Assembly: GCA_009733575.1 (NCBI GenBank)
Contig: ML769428.1
Location: forward strand, 1 to 64,000
DNA from: Gymnopus androsaceus JB14
Lineage: Eukaryota; Basidiomycota; Agaricomycetes; Agaricales; Omphalotaceae
Reading direction: 5' to 3'
Length of the DNA: 64,000 nucleotides
Positions within the stretch are counted from its first letter, which is position 1. Each line of letters opens with the position of its first letter. The translations under genes were made by a program, and so were the position numbers. Positions 1-10,667 of this stretch are shown here, in pieces. Under the pieces are notes generated by a model, which saw nothing but the letters and a program-made list of their open reading frames with translations, did not search any database and had not been told where the DNA came from.

Positions 1-43
1 TGCGAACTCTCCAAAATCGCTGGGAGCATCAAGACAAAGTGTC
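1..43 (-). CDS. Possible second exon of F-box-like gene (partial, runs off window)
   Basis: Read on the minus strand, these bases give a frame reading TLCLDAPSDFGEFA. It joins in phase to the end of the exon at 7451-7722 (ending FALSIR) if a short intron is removed. That intron would run from 7450 to 7410, then from 54 to 44, with the Ngaro-like element between the two parts. Without the element the intron is 52 nt, the usual size here. The acceptor reads AAG. The donor GTCAGC is atypical, so the junction is an inference. The gene continues beyond the left edge. Confidence 0.4.
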
Positions 44-54
44 CTTGGTTCATA

Positions 55-199
55 ATTCCGAGATAAGTTGCCAGAGGCAGCTTATCAGAGGATAAGCCAG
101 CCAGGCGGTGTGAGTCAGCCAGGCGCCTGATTGGCGCCTATTAACTCTTTGCTTTCGACTCTCACCGCCGTCGAATTCATAGCCCTTTATCATTTATTC
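55..199 (+). repeat. Ngaro A1 direct repeat
   Basis: This 145-bp left repeat begins ATTCCGAGATAAG and reappears at 7088-7231 with very few differences. It lies just upstream of the gag ATG at 233 and probably holds the promoter and circle-junction sequences of the element. Confidence 0.85.
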
Positions 200-232
200 C
201 GCGCGTTCTTTCGTCTTTTTGCTCCAATAATC

Positions 233-1606
233 ATGGCTATTATCCGCAACGGTCCCCTTCCCAATGATCCTTCGGTAGAATCGACCAGTTGCGTTAGAAA
301 AACACACAAAGACCCGCAGACCGTTGCTCGACTCCAGAAACTTCCCATCGATTCCAAGCTCAAATTGAACTACGAGAAACAGGCTCGCAACGGTGCACGC
401 CACAAGCGTGCTGTCAGTGGCGACGACAGTGTCTCAGACGCCTCTTCATATATATCTATCCCTGAAGAGGAATACGAAAAGATGACGAGGGACCTGCCCT
501 ATTTCGATAGAGTAAAGTGCTGGCTCTCAGCCCACACTCTCAGTTGGTTAGCGGATAAACGGAAATCTTTGAGATCGAGGCATAGGGAAGGAGATGACGC
601 GTCTCCCGACGCTTCCAATACTCAGCCCTCGAAACGTTTCAGAACCAACGAGGTACTCTACGAAATTGACCCAACTGCACCTCCAAACGTCTCCTTCGAC
701 CAAGCCTTCCTCGACCTTGGCCTATATGGCTACCATATTCCTCTCGCTTTGTTCACCAACAGGAACGTCGAATTCATGAACAACAATTCCATTTCTTTCC
801 ATCGCACAAAAATCTCGCATATCGAAGGAAAGCCACAGATCATGGACCTTGCTGACGTTATTAAAAAGGTCAAGGATAGCCGTGACGCAGGACCCACACT
901 GGATTTGGACATGGAACACTTCAAGTGGTTGGAAGCCACTGCGAATTTCTTTGTTTACCAATCATCGCTGTACGCGGAAGGTGATGAGGCCAACGAGCCC
1001 CAGTTCTACAAAAAGCACTTTGGCTTTTTTGAGAACCAGCCCGATTCGGTCAAGTTGTACAACTTGTGGAAGGACATCGAGCTCGAGCTCCATCAGAAGC
1101 ACCAGAACAAGAAAACAGCCTTCGATCTTTTTGATTACAGAACTGAGTGGGGTCGCATTAAATCGCGGCTCGATAGTCTTGAAGCTCCCTCGGTCAACAA
1201 CTCAGCCCAACCCTCCTCTTCCACTCGACGCTCCCGCTTCTCGAATCCAAAGGCATTGAAACCCGCGCATGACAACCCTTCTCCTGCGACTTCCTCGAAC
1301 TCCTTTCCGACCGGCAACAAGGACAAAGCCTCCCGCGAGCCTTGTTGCATCATCTGCGGAGGCATTGGTCATACCTTCTTCAACCACAATGATTCCTCAC
1401 ATGGACCTTCCAAGTGGGCAGTCCGAGATGGGAAGGAGCTCCTTCATCCGACCAGCAAGGTGTGGCTCTGCACCTACTGGAACATCTTCTCTTCCTGTAC
1501 CAAGAAGTGCCCAAGCGCCAGTCATGTTTGCACTTTCTGCGGCGGCCCGCACCCTGCACTCAGATGGGACCCAAGCTGTCGCGTCTCCCGTCCCGCAGGC
1601 CATTAA
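233..1606 (+). CDS. Ngaro-like element gag-type protein
   Basis: The frame is open upstream to 131, but the first ATG is at 233, giving about 457 residues. The N-terminal two thirds are charged and low in recognisable domains. The C-terminus has clustered cysteines and histidines (CIICGGIGH near residue 390, then several Cys pairs such as CTFC), a gag-like nucleic-acid-binding zinc region. The pol frame follows in the +1 register and overlaps the end of this ORF, so pol is made either by frameshift, re-initiation or splicing; the sequence does not decide. Function as a structural, RNA-binding protein is inferred from position and the Cys/His cluster. Confidence 0.75.
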   Translation: MAIIRNGPLPNDPSVESTSCVRKTHKDPQTVARLQKLPIDSKLKLNYEKQARNGARHKRAVSGDDSVSDASSYISIPEEEYEKMTRDLPYFDRVKCWLSAHTLSWLADKRKSLRSRHREGDDASPDASNTQPSKRFRTNEVLYEIDPTAPPNVSFDQAFLDLGLYGYHIPLALFTNRNVEFMNNNSISFHRTKISHIEGKPQIMDLADVIKKVKDSRDAGPTLDLDMEHFKWLEATANFFVYQSSLYAEGDEANEPQFYKKHFGFFENQPDSVKLYNLWKDIELELHQKHQNKKTAFDLFDYRTEWGRIKSRLDSLEAPSVNNSAQPSSSTRRSRFSNPKALKPAHDNPSPATSSNSFPTGNKDKASREPCCIICGGIGHTFFNHNDSSHGPSKWAVRDGKELLHPTSKVWLCTYWNIFSSCTKKCPSASHVCTFCGGPHPALRWDPSCRVSRPAGH

Positions 1607-1661
1607 TCCATTTGCATCCAATTCCCTCGCTCCCGCTCTTCCTTGGCACAATTTTTCACTG

Positions 1662-3816
1662 ATGAAGATGTATCGCTCTCCGATCCCTAATACTCCGCCC
1701 GACTTCTTGGAACTCTATGACCGCATTATCACACCTTACAATGCTCCCGCTTTTGCCATCGAATTGACCAGGTGCAACCTCTGGGACCGCTACCCTTTCC
1801 TTGTCGAATATTTAACTACGGGTTTCCCACTCGGCAACATGCCTATCTTGCATGAAAGCATAATTATCCCGAATCATTCCTCGGTCGACAAGCATCCAAA
1901 TGTTGTCTGGGACTATATACTTGAAGAAGCTGCCGCCAATCGCATGTCGGGTCCTTTCTCCAAAAACAAGATGGAAACCATAATGCGTGGTTTCTTCTTT
2001 TGCTCTCCTTTTATCATAGTCGAACAAGTCCAAGGTCCCGACAAACCCCCTAAGTGTCGCGTCTGCCGCAACCTCTCCAAAGATGGCCGTGATTCCTTGG
2101 GTAATTCAGTTCCCTGCATCAACTCATATATCCTCAAAGAGGACTTTCCTACTTCATTCGACTCAGCCATTTATACAGCAAATTTGGTAAGTTTTCCTCT
2201 CCTAATCCCAATCTATTTGCCTGGGATTTCCTACCCTATTATTCGCTGGGTTCTTACCCATAATTTGCTGGGTTATCTACCCTGTATTCGCTGTTATTTG
2301 CCGAGATATCTTGCAATTCTCATTCGCAATTCTCATTCGCTAAACTCGCTTTCTTACTTTACTTGCGCAGGTTGTTTCTGCACCCCCAGGTACCAAAGTT
2401 TGCACTATGGACATCTCAAAATTCCACCGCACCATCCCTTTGTGCCCCCAAGACAAACCGTATATGGTTGTACGTGACCCCAATGGAGAATTCTGGGCAG
2501 AGCATTGCTACGCTTTTGGTACTGCTTCCACCAGTTCCAATTCCGGTATGGTGTCTGGTGCAGGTCGCGACATATGGCAGTTGTTTGGTGTAACGCCTAT
2601 TGCCAAGATAGAAGACGATCTCGCTGCTTTCATCACTCTCAATGCTTTGGGTTCCTATGACTATTTCAACCGCGACAATCTATTCGACCTCATCTCCGAG
2701 CTTGGATTCCCTTGGCACCCTGACAAGGGCGATCAATATTTCGTTTTCATTTTTACCTTTATCGGTTTTCTCTGGGACCTCGAACACAAATGCGTCAGTC
2801 TTCCCGAGGAGAAGAGACTGAAATACCTCTACCGTTTGGAAGATTTCCTAAACACTTATCGCTGCCGCTTAACCCCCAGAGTCAAGGTCGAATCTATTCA
2901 CGGCACCCTTTGTCACATCGCATTCGTTTATGCCCATGGCAAGACCCATCTTCCTCCCATTTCCAACTTCATGTCTTCATACCGCAACCACGAGGTCGAA
3001 AAGGGCAAATACCCTGATAAGATCATCCCTGAAGTTGAATGGTGGATTCAGCAACTCCAAGATCCGTTATTCTACCGCCAACTGCACGAGTTGGGTCCTC
3101 TTCAGGATTTGGAGATCTTTGTGGACGCTTCCACTGACTGGGGTATTGGCATTATCATTGGTGGCAGATGGGCTGCTTTCCACTTAGCTGATGACTGGAA
3201 AATTGAAGGCTGTGATATCTGCTGGCTCGAAACAGTTGCAATCGAAATTCTCATCTATTTCCTTGAAGCAATGGGCTTTGAAAACATTCGCCTACTCATT
3301 CATTCGGACAACCAAGGCACCATTGGTGCCATGCAGAAATCCCGTAGTCCGAACTACTGGATTAATATGTCTATTTGTCGAATCTGCGCCATTATCGGCC
3401 CCCTTTATATCCAACCTGAACTCGAATACATTGAGTCAGCCAAGAATCCTGCCGACCCAATTTTGCGTGGAATTTTGGGTCCTCAGGAGGACCGTCTCCC
3501 ACTACAATTTCAGCTCCCCAACGAGCTTAACAGTACTCTATTCTATTATGTCGAGGTTCGACACCTTTTCTATCCTCGTCTATTCACATTGCTTACTTCT
3601 TACCTAGTAACCTACCCATTCCTGTGGCTGATGGTTCAGTCGCGAGTGCCAACGTTCCACGCCCGTTGGCCACTCGAAATTCCCGTTTTTCCCTTCGCAA
3701 CCACTTCGTTACTCACCAAAACTACCCCACCAAAGCTACCAAGCTCTCCAATTCATCCCCTCTTCTTCTCAACCGCTTTCCCTCTCTCCGAGAGCGCTAC
3801 CAAACCAACAACCTAG
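1662..3816 (+). CDS. Ngaro-like Pol: reverse transcriptase and RNase H
   Basis: The start is taken at the ATG at 1662; the frame is open further upstream. A 184-nt intron (2187-2370, GTAAGT donor, GCGCAG acceptor) must be removed to join the frames across ANL|VVSAPPG. RT motif A is seen as CTMDISKFHRTI and the YxDD-equivalent as KIEDDLAAF, so the usual Tyr position holds Ile and the second residue is Glu. RNase H follows with LEIFVDASTDWG, an ETVAIEIL helix and the IHSDNQGT motif, giving the D-E-D triad. The frame then drifts near 3550-3620 and the recombinase continues in another frame, possibly through a second intron or a shift I could not place. It acts in cDNA synthesis of the element. 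Confidence 0.85.
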
Positions 3817-6800
3817 TTTCACCTGTCCCAACTGTATCCACTACCCCATTCTCCCGTCTACCCAAACAACTCCCTGCCCTGCCAGCACCTCATAAACCAA
3901 CCATTAATGCCTCCATCCAACCGAATTCCCTCCGACCCAACGTTCGAGCAAAAGACCGTTTGCATGCATGGCAGACCCCATTCTCGATCAAGAAACGCCT
4001 TACAAACTCCTCCATTTTTCCTCCCGAGGTCATCGAATTGGGTGACAAAGCTGTTTTCGCTGGCCTCGCGGATTCAACTAAGCAGTCCTATGGTGCCGGT
4101 CCTCTACGTTGGAACCAATTTTGTGACCTAATGTTGATTCCCGAACGCCTTCGTATGCCCGCCAATGAAACTCTCATTATTGCTTTCATTGGTTTCCATA
4201 TGGGAAAAGTCTTGGGTTCTTGCGTTAAGAACTGGCTTTCAGGTCTACGAGCTTGGCACGAATTGTCAGGTGCACCCTGGCCCGCTAGTTCACGTTTAAT
4301 CCATTTTGCGCATACTGCCGCAAGAACCGCTGGCGCTAGCTGTAAACGCCTCCAATGCAATCCAATCACACTAGCGCACATGTTAGCACTCTATGTCGCA
4401 CTTGATTTCTCCATTCCATTCCACTGCGCCATCTGGGCAGTCGCGTCTATTGCATTCATCTGGAAAAGTGCCTAAAGCCCTGAGATATTTGAATATCTCT
4501 GGGGGAGCCCAGGAAAAGTCCCAATTCCTAGGCTTTTTCAGGTAGTCTTGAAATGTCCTGGGCACCCTGGGTGGCTCAGGGTACCCAGGAAAATGCCCAT
4601 ATCCTAGGGACTCCCAAGATTCCCCAAAGAAAATTAAAGTCCCCCAGGATATGCGACTTTCTTTGAAAAGCCTTGAGTAATCCTAGGTACATTCCAGAAG
4701 CATTCTAGAGCATTCCTGAGTAGCCCAAAGATATCATTGGGTACCCTGAAGCATCCTGGGACATTCCTGAGATGTCTCTGCAATGATCCCAGAAAAACTC
4801 TGTATAGCCCTGGGCCCCTGAGCATCCCTAGGATATGGAGATTTTCCTATGGAGCCCTGGGAAACCCTAGCTACTCCAGGAAAGCTCAGGAGTATGCCAG
4901 GGAACCCCAGAAATACTTTGGAGATACTTGAAAAAAGCCTGGTGATAGCCCAAGGAAGCCCAAGGATATTTCAGGAAAGCCCAGAGATAGTCCAGGGAAG
5001 CCCAGAGATACTCCAGGGAAGCTCAGAGATACTCCAGGGAAGCCCAGAGATACTCCAGGAAAGCTCAGAGATACTCCAGGGAAGCCCAGAGATACCTGTG
5101 GGATGCCTAGGGACAGTCCAAGCAAGCTTAGAGATAATCCAGGGAAGCACAGAGATCCAGGGGAGCCCCAGGGACCCAGGGACACCTCAGGCTATTCCTG
5201 AATTATTTGCATTGAAATGGGATTATTGAGGTACTATTATGCTCTCAAATTGAGATCACCATGTTTGAAATAGATGTATTAAAAATATTTGTATGATTTT
5301 TTGAGATTAAATCAGTTGCTTGTGCTTCTGGGCTGAAATACACTGAGTTAAATATTTTCAGTATTTTTTATGATTTTTTCGTGATTTTTGGGACCTGATG
5401 GCACATAAATATGCATTTGATCATGTGACTATATACCCTTTGAGTCTAGACTGTAAAATATGCTAAGTTATTCCTGTAGAGTTGGGGTGTATAGTGCATA
5501 AAGCTTCTACTATTTATCATGCCATGATAGTCTAGTGGTTTTGAACACTCCGCACTTTAGCTTACATAATACAGTTAATCGTGAGGCTGAGGGTTCAAAC
5601 CTGTGAGGTGTCATTTGCAAACAATGAATATCTTTGAGTTTCATGAGTTAAGCAAGCAAGCAAGATATAAGTGAGCAATGTGAACTTAAATTGAAAAATT
5701 AAAATAATGAGTAAATACCAATAAATAAGTGCAACTAAGAGCCTCTAAGATCTGGGAATACAGTAATGATTAAATAACCAAATAAGATAAGTATGAGTAT
5801 AAGAAAGACTAGATGGTAAGAAAGTATCTTTTTATAAAATATTACTTCAATAGATTTCCAGGGATATTCAGAGACACCTCAGGGATCCCCAGGGACACCT
5901 CAGGGCTCCCTAGGGCTCCCCCAGGAGCATCCAGGGACATTCAGGGACATCCAGAGATATCCTGGAGAATACTTCTCTATCCTCAGTTACCCTAGGAATT
6001 GGGGGGTGTCCCTTGGGATTCTCAGAGAGCCTAGGGAGCCTGGGCTCCCTGGGTGTCCCAGTTTTCCTGAGGGTACCTGAGGCTAACTTAGAAACCCCTA
6101 GGCAATAGGGTACTTTTGCAGATGTTCTGGGGCTGTCGCCGCCTAGGTATTTTAATTCATTTCCATATTATTCATATTAATAATCACAAAATTCAGGTGA
6201 ACTGACTATCCCGTCTAAGAACGGTTTCAACCCCAAATACCACGCATCCCGCACCACCAACATCTCTTTCTCTACGAATCCCGACCGCTCTCGCAAGGCC
6301 ATCACTTTCCGAATCCCATGGTCTAAAACCACAAAGGAACTCGGAGCCTCCGTGGTTGGCACCGCACAGCATCAATCTCTCCTAATACTATGCCCTTCCC
6401 TTGCTATTGAACGCCACATGGCCGCCAACGCATCTGTACCTCCCACCTTCTCCCTATTCGCTTACCTCGACGACCAGGGTACACCCCATCATATGGTCAA
6501 ATCTACTTTTCTTGCATTCTGCGACCGGATCTGGAAGTCCGCAGGTCTTGAACATGTCCATGGCCATAGTTTTCGCATTGGTGGTGCAGTTGAACTTTTG
6601 CTAGCCGGTGTTACTCCAGAAGTAGTAGCTGCTGTCAGTGGTTGGACTTCTCTCGCTTTTCTACTTTACTGGCGTCGATTCGAAGATATTTTACCTACTC
6701 ATATTCTCAAAGCTTATGATTCCTCCCAGATATCCAGACTCAAACGCACACTTGACGATTACCAGAAAGCCAACAACATACCCAATTCCCTTATAGATGC

Positions 6801-6834
6801 CTGTATTAGCAGCATTGACATTATTGAAGATTAG
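3608..6834 (+). CDS. Ngaro-like tyrosine recombinase, interrupted by nested repeat
   Basis: The N-terminal core-binding part runs to 4463 (for example DSTKQSYGAGPLRWNQFC and FIGFHMGKVLGSCVKNWLSG). The frame is cut by the insertion at 4464-6125 and resumes at 6131. A 50-nt intron (6147-6196) restores CRRLGELTIPS. The catalytic C-terminus shows the HxxR motif (HGHSFRIGG), a Trp in SGWTS, and the nucleophile Tyr in FLLYWRRFEDI, then stops at 6834. In YR retrotransposons this enzyme inserts a circular cDNA intermediate. Without the nested repeat the domain looks complete, but as it stands this copy cannot make a functional recombinase. Confidence 0.85.
4944..5160 (+). repeat. 21-bp minisatellite (CAGGGAAGCCCAGAGATACTC unit, variants)
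   Basis: About ten imperfect tandem copies of a 21-bp unit built on CCAGGGAAGCCCAGAGATAC. Because the period is a multiple of three, both strands stay open and translate as seven-residue repeats (QGSPEIL on plus). This is a repeat by-product and not a credible protein. Confidence 0.85.
5526..5612 (+). repeat. tRNA-like pol III promoter segment (SINE-type)
   Basis: An A-box-like TAGTCTAGTGG is followed about 60 nt later by a strong B-box match, GGTTCAAACC. I could not pair a full acceptor stem, so it is not a functional tRNA. It resembles the tRNA-derived head of a SINE inside the nested repeat. Confidence 0.45.
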
Positions 6835-6992
6835 CTATTATCACCATACTTAATCCCAGCTTATATATTTCTTGAAATTCAGCCAGATCCAAGCTCTGTT
6901 TGGGTTCTCCTCGCCCGTGCCCGCCGTTCTCCCTTCGATTGAGCTCTGGCTCTGTTTGGGTCGTCCGGCTCACCCGGCGACCACGGGCGGGA

Positions 6993-7090
6993 GCGCGGGG
7001 CTAAAGCCCAGCCAAACCCTTTCGCATGTAGTATTCCATTTGAATTTATTTACATTCATTTATCTCGAACTAGCCATAGCCTGGCTTATT
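6993..7090 (+). repeat. Ngaro B1 direct repeat
   Basis: A 98-bp repeat starting GCGCGGGGCTAAAGCCC and ending CTGGCTTATT. It is repeated 320 bp downstream as B2 (7313-7409). Confidence 0.85.
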
Positions 7091-7231
7091 CCGAGATAAG
7101 TTGCCAGAGGCGGCTTATCAGAGGATAAGCCAGCCAGGCGGTGTGAGTCAGCCAGGCGCCTGATTGGCGCCTATTAACTCTTTGCTTTCGACTCTCACCG
7201 CTGTCGAATTCATAGCCCTTTATCATTTACT
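7088..7231 (+). repeat. Ngaro A2 direct repeat
   Basis: The second copy of the 145-bp A repeat, immediately following B1 and overlapping it by the bases ATT. It differs from A1 at a few positions only. Confidence 0.85.
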
Positions 7232-7312
7232 CACCCACCCACTCCTATTAATCTCAAACAGCTGTATGCTACAGCTTTAGTCTCCGCGTGTGTTAATTTT
7301 ATTTGCCCACCC

Positions 7313-7409
7313 GCGCGGGGCTAAAGCCCAGCCAAACCCTTTCGCATGTAGTATTCCATTTGAATTTATTTACATTCACTTATCTCGAACTAGCCATAGC
7401 CTGGCTTAT
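7313..7409 (+). repeat. Ngaro B2 direct repeat and right end of element
   Basis: The second copy of the 98-bp B repeat. The element ends here, 41 nt from the inferred donor of the F-box gene intron. Confidence 0.8.
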
Positions 7410-7450
7410 CAGTGATATAATGCATGATAATCTACGAGAATCATGCTGAC

Positions 7451-7722
7451 CTAATCGACAGTGCAAACGTTTCACTGGAGAGACACTGATTCACAAATCT
7501 TTCTAGATTGTCCACACCTTTTAACTCGATGTATGCGAATAGAAAGCTAAAGCATATTCGCCGGAGTTGGTGATTAACCATAGACAAAGATATAAGTGCC
7601 GCTCTCGCGTACTTCCAGGAAGGCATGGAAATTTGACGCTCTATGAAGACTACATCAGATGCGACGTATTCCACAACATTGTGCAGAAGCTCTTCCGGGA
7701 AAGCACTGATAGTCGAAGACAT
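7451..7722 (-). CDS. F-box-like gene, first exon
   Basis: The ATG at 7722 begins MSSTISAFPEELLHNVVEYV. The segment PEELLHNVVEYVA is an F-box-like helix pattern, followed by LISLSMVNHQLRRICFSFLFAYIELK, which matches the layout of basidiomycete F-box/LRR proteins and resembles the fragments at 17438 and 28959. Read straight through, the frame stops at 7441. A splice at 7450 would join it across the Ngaro-like element to 1-43. F-box proteins recruit substrates to SCF ubiquitin ligases; that role is inferred from family only. The gene is divergent from the DUF6533 gene at 8700. Confidence 0.55.
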
Positions 7723-8699
7723 GGTGGTAGAATACAAAGAGTTGCTGTGGCGCGCGTGGTAACGCGTCGTCATTGGCAGATAAGCGCCAAATAATAAGCG
7801 CTAGCTTGGTCTTCCTTACGTCCATTGTAGCGTTTCTGTCACGGTCCAGTTTTGTGCTATTTTTACTCTGTCACTTTCTCAATCCTCACACTGACGATGC
7901 ACTGCGCAGGCGGTATTATTCAAGCTACGTTGAAACGATAGAATTGAAATTGGCGAAGACGCAAGAGCGCATAAATTTCCTCGTTATTGCCCTAACTTAC
8001 TACTCTATCAGCAGCAGCGTAGTCCGGGAAGGGCATGGGAAGAGCTTAGTTTTCAACTCAGCAATGTTCAGTGTACCGATAACCGGACCACACTCCTGCC
8101 TACCCTACCTACCCAAAAGGATGACAGCAAGCTAGGATTATCATAAATTTCGTCGGTATTTAAGTTTAACCCACATAGACTTTCATCTCCTACCAGGATC
8201 CACCATTTCGTCAGCCACAGTCGTGCACCAATGCACCCACCCTATGATCGCCGCTGTGAAGAGACTGCATTTCGTCGAATAATTATTTAATTTAATGGGC
8301 GGGTGAAACAGGGAAAACGTACGTGTTAATTCTATTTTCTATCTCTCACATTTGATTAACAGAGATGCTCCGTAGATGGGATGTACAAATAGTTACACAC
8401 GAAGCCTTTCCCTCGTTGAATTCTGTTCGCCCCCATCTCAGGCTTATATCTTGTGCTCCTCGGAATCACAGTTTTGATTCAAGCAGTACGCTGTGGGCTC
8501 AGCTGGACTCAACGAATACTCGGTATAGATACGGTCACATCATGATCTGTCAGTGACTCCTTGATGATTCTGGTGACTTGGGTGTAATAAATATGCTGCT
8601 TCATTGAAAGATTGTCCCTTATTCAAATGATCGCCTTATATACCTGACGATAGTTCTGCTTCAAAGACTTCCTTTCGACCCCCCAACTTGAAGGGCCAT
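7723..8699. other. Intergenic, no gene recognised
   Basis: This lies between two divergent genes and presumably contains both promoters. Short open frames here have no recognisable domain and no plausible intron structure. Confidence 0.5.
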
Positions 8700-10446
8700 A
8701 TGTCTGCAGCAACGACCCAGCGTTCTGTTAACAATGACATTGGTGATCAATTGTACGTTTACTTGCATTATCAACGGCTATCCGACGTTGAAATCTTTGT
8801 CACAGAATCGCAAGCCATGTAATTCCTTTGATAGGATTCAGTAAGTGTCTATTAGGCACATCCACCGACTATTTTCTCTTGACCTTAGCACCATTAGCAA
8901 TTCTTTATTATGATTACTTCCTTACGCTAGCGGACGAGCTCAGATTAATTTGGCCCCCTCATAATCCACTTTCTCTGCCTTCCCTGCTCTACCTTATAAC
9001 GCGCTATCTGGTCGTGATAGGTTATGTCATGGAGGTGCTTCGCATTTTCATGTTTGCGGTGAATGACAAGGTGCGGTCCGTACGAAAGTTGCAGTTCACG
9101 AATATTAATCGACGAAATCGTGTTGCGTTTGAAGCTGTAAGTTTGACCCTCGCAAATGATTATGCGCTCGAGAACATTGATCATTTCTTCAGATGTAACG
9201 GGCTTTTTCAATTCCACCTACTATACGCAGGCACTATACAGTACTTCATCCTCAGTACGTTGGTCCTGAGCCGTTAACGCATCTGGAATAAAACTTGGCT
9301 GACTGGAGCCTCGTATCAGTTATATGTGTGCTACGAGTCTCCGCAATCTACAACAACGAGAGGTCTGTTCGCTGGATATTGTTTTTCATGGCTTCTGTGT
9401 GTTCCATATTGGCGCTTGCAAGTAGCATTTTCCTGAGATGAAGCCTGCAAGCCTGATACACCGCCTAACAGTATGCCATATTTTCTGAAATCCGCACCGT
9501 CAATACCTACCTTGGCAGCGATACGCAATTTCCAGGCTGTAACGGAGAACTTTCCAATAAGTTGTAAGTTAACCTCTTTCATAATTGGGCAGATTATTGA
9601 GCTGATTTGTATCCCAAATCATTTGTAGAAGCGATCGTGAGTATTACTTCAATGGTTTAATGCGTGAATTAGCACTCACTTCGGGCTTAGGACTCGCAAT
9701 TCCATGGGGCGGTCTCATTGTTTTTGACTTTACGGTCTTCGCGTTCACTCTCTATAAAGCTCTTTCTATCAATTACGAACATCCAGTGAGGTTGATGACG
9801 GTGCTTCTTCGTGATGGTGAGTAGTGAAATTATTGTCGGCTGAAGTGCCGTCCTAATTGTACACAGGAACTATGTACTTTATGTACGTGTATTTCTTCAG
9901 GCGACGGATTTTCAAGCTCATTCGAAAACATACTGTAATGTAGTGCCCTGTTCGCTTCAAACCTAGCCAATGTTTTGATGCTGATAGTTCGTTTTTCCCC
10001 GCTTTCTTGCTCATTCCTACTAATGTTTGAATAAAATTAGTACGCTCCGGTATGCTTTGAAGCTTGATGTATGTGGAAACTAATCCCCCTTCCTCGACGG
10101 CTTGCTAGGCTCTCCTCAAGGATTCTATCCTATTGGTCACAAATATGTACGTTGCAAATTTTCTCAATGACCCCAAACGGCATCTTACCGCTGGGATATT
10201 TTTATCTTTCCCAGTTTATCGAGCATCCTTATTGCACGTCTTATGCTGAATCTTCGTGCTGAAGCTAGAATAGAGGAACCTGAAGAAGACCCAATCTCCT
10301 CGATTGAGTTCAGATCAGATCCCCCTACTACTACTAGGACTGGGCGATCAAGTCCTCAGCTATCCCACACGCCGTTACCAGAGGAGGATATTGAGTTAGC
10401 TATTCAAGTTGTTGCCCGTGCAGAGGCAGGGAGCAGTGCTTTATAG
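8700..10446 (+). CDS. DUF6533-domain multi-pass membrane protein
   Basis: The start is the ATG at 8700 (MSAATTQRSVNNDIGDQ). Intron 1 is 8753-8805 and intron 2 is 8841-8888 (48 nt); together they give LIASHVIPLIGFTPLAILYYDYFLTLADELRLIW when read in pieces, the DUF6533 signature (YYDYFLTLADE). Further exons supply LRVSAIYNNERSVRW and a membrane helix at 9320-9430, LAIPWGGLIVFDFTVFAFTL near 9692-9750, and a C-terminal cytosolic tail ending at 10446 with acidic and Ser/Thr/Pro stretches. The order of helices fits the seven-TM-like architecture of this agaricomycete family, whose function is unknown. The later exon borders were recognised by frame continuity only, and I did not sum the exons. Confidence 0.75.
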
Positions 10447-10667
10447 TTTGAACTGCGATCGTGGCAACGTCCAAGGGCGTTAGCCACGTGGAGGAGGGAC
10501 CACGACGTATTTGACAAACTTTCTGGTAGTCTTATGTACCGGTTCAAGAAATTATACTCTAAATCACGTAGGGAGATAAAGTACAGCTTTGACCGGTCAA
10601 AGCTGACATTCCGAAAGTCCTCGACCTGTTAAGAAGCCTCTTTCACTGGGCTCATAACTCCACTAGA

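Larger units (their letters stand above)
4464..6125. mobile_element. Nested 1.66-kb repeat element inside the recombinase ORF
   Basis: The insertion is flanked by the 5-bp duplication TCTGG (4459-4463 and 6126-6130). Removing it with one TSD copy restores the recombinase frame exactly (AFIWGCRR). Imperfect terminal inversion is visible: the left side has CTGGAAAAGTGCCTA and the right side, reversed, CTGCAAAAGTACCCTA. The interior is mostly CCCAGG/CCTAGG-rich low-complexity DNA, a 21-bp tandem repeat and a tRNA-like pol III promoter segment. It encodes no recognisable transposase, so it looks non-autonomous. Confidence 0.8.
55..7409 (+). mobile_element. Ngaro-like tyrosine-recombinase (DIRS order) retrotransposon
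   Basis: This is a 7.36-kb element with split direct repeats in the order A1 (55-199), coding region, B1 (6993-7090), A2 (7088-7231), B2 (7313-7409). That layout is known for Ngaro/PAT-type YR retrotransposons and differs from LTR elements. The coding part has a gag-like zinc-knuckle ORF, a reverse transcriptase-RNase H ORF with one intron, and a tyrosine recombinase. I saw no methyltransferase domain, which fits Ngaro rather than DIRS or PAT. The A and B copies differ at only a few positions, suggesting fairly recent activity. The recombinase is broken by a nested 1.66-kb repeat. No target duplication is visible, as expected for recombinase-mediated insertion. Confidence 0.9.

Noticed and set aside
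4886..5229. Open frames on both strands with seven-residue repeats, CRISPR-like regularity
   Set aside because: The 21-bp units are adjacent with no unique spacers and the period is a multiple of three, so this is a minisatellite.
5526..5612. Candidate true tRNA gene
   Set aside because: A and B boxes are present but the acceptor and T stems cannot be paired fully; better read as a SINE-type promoter.
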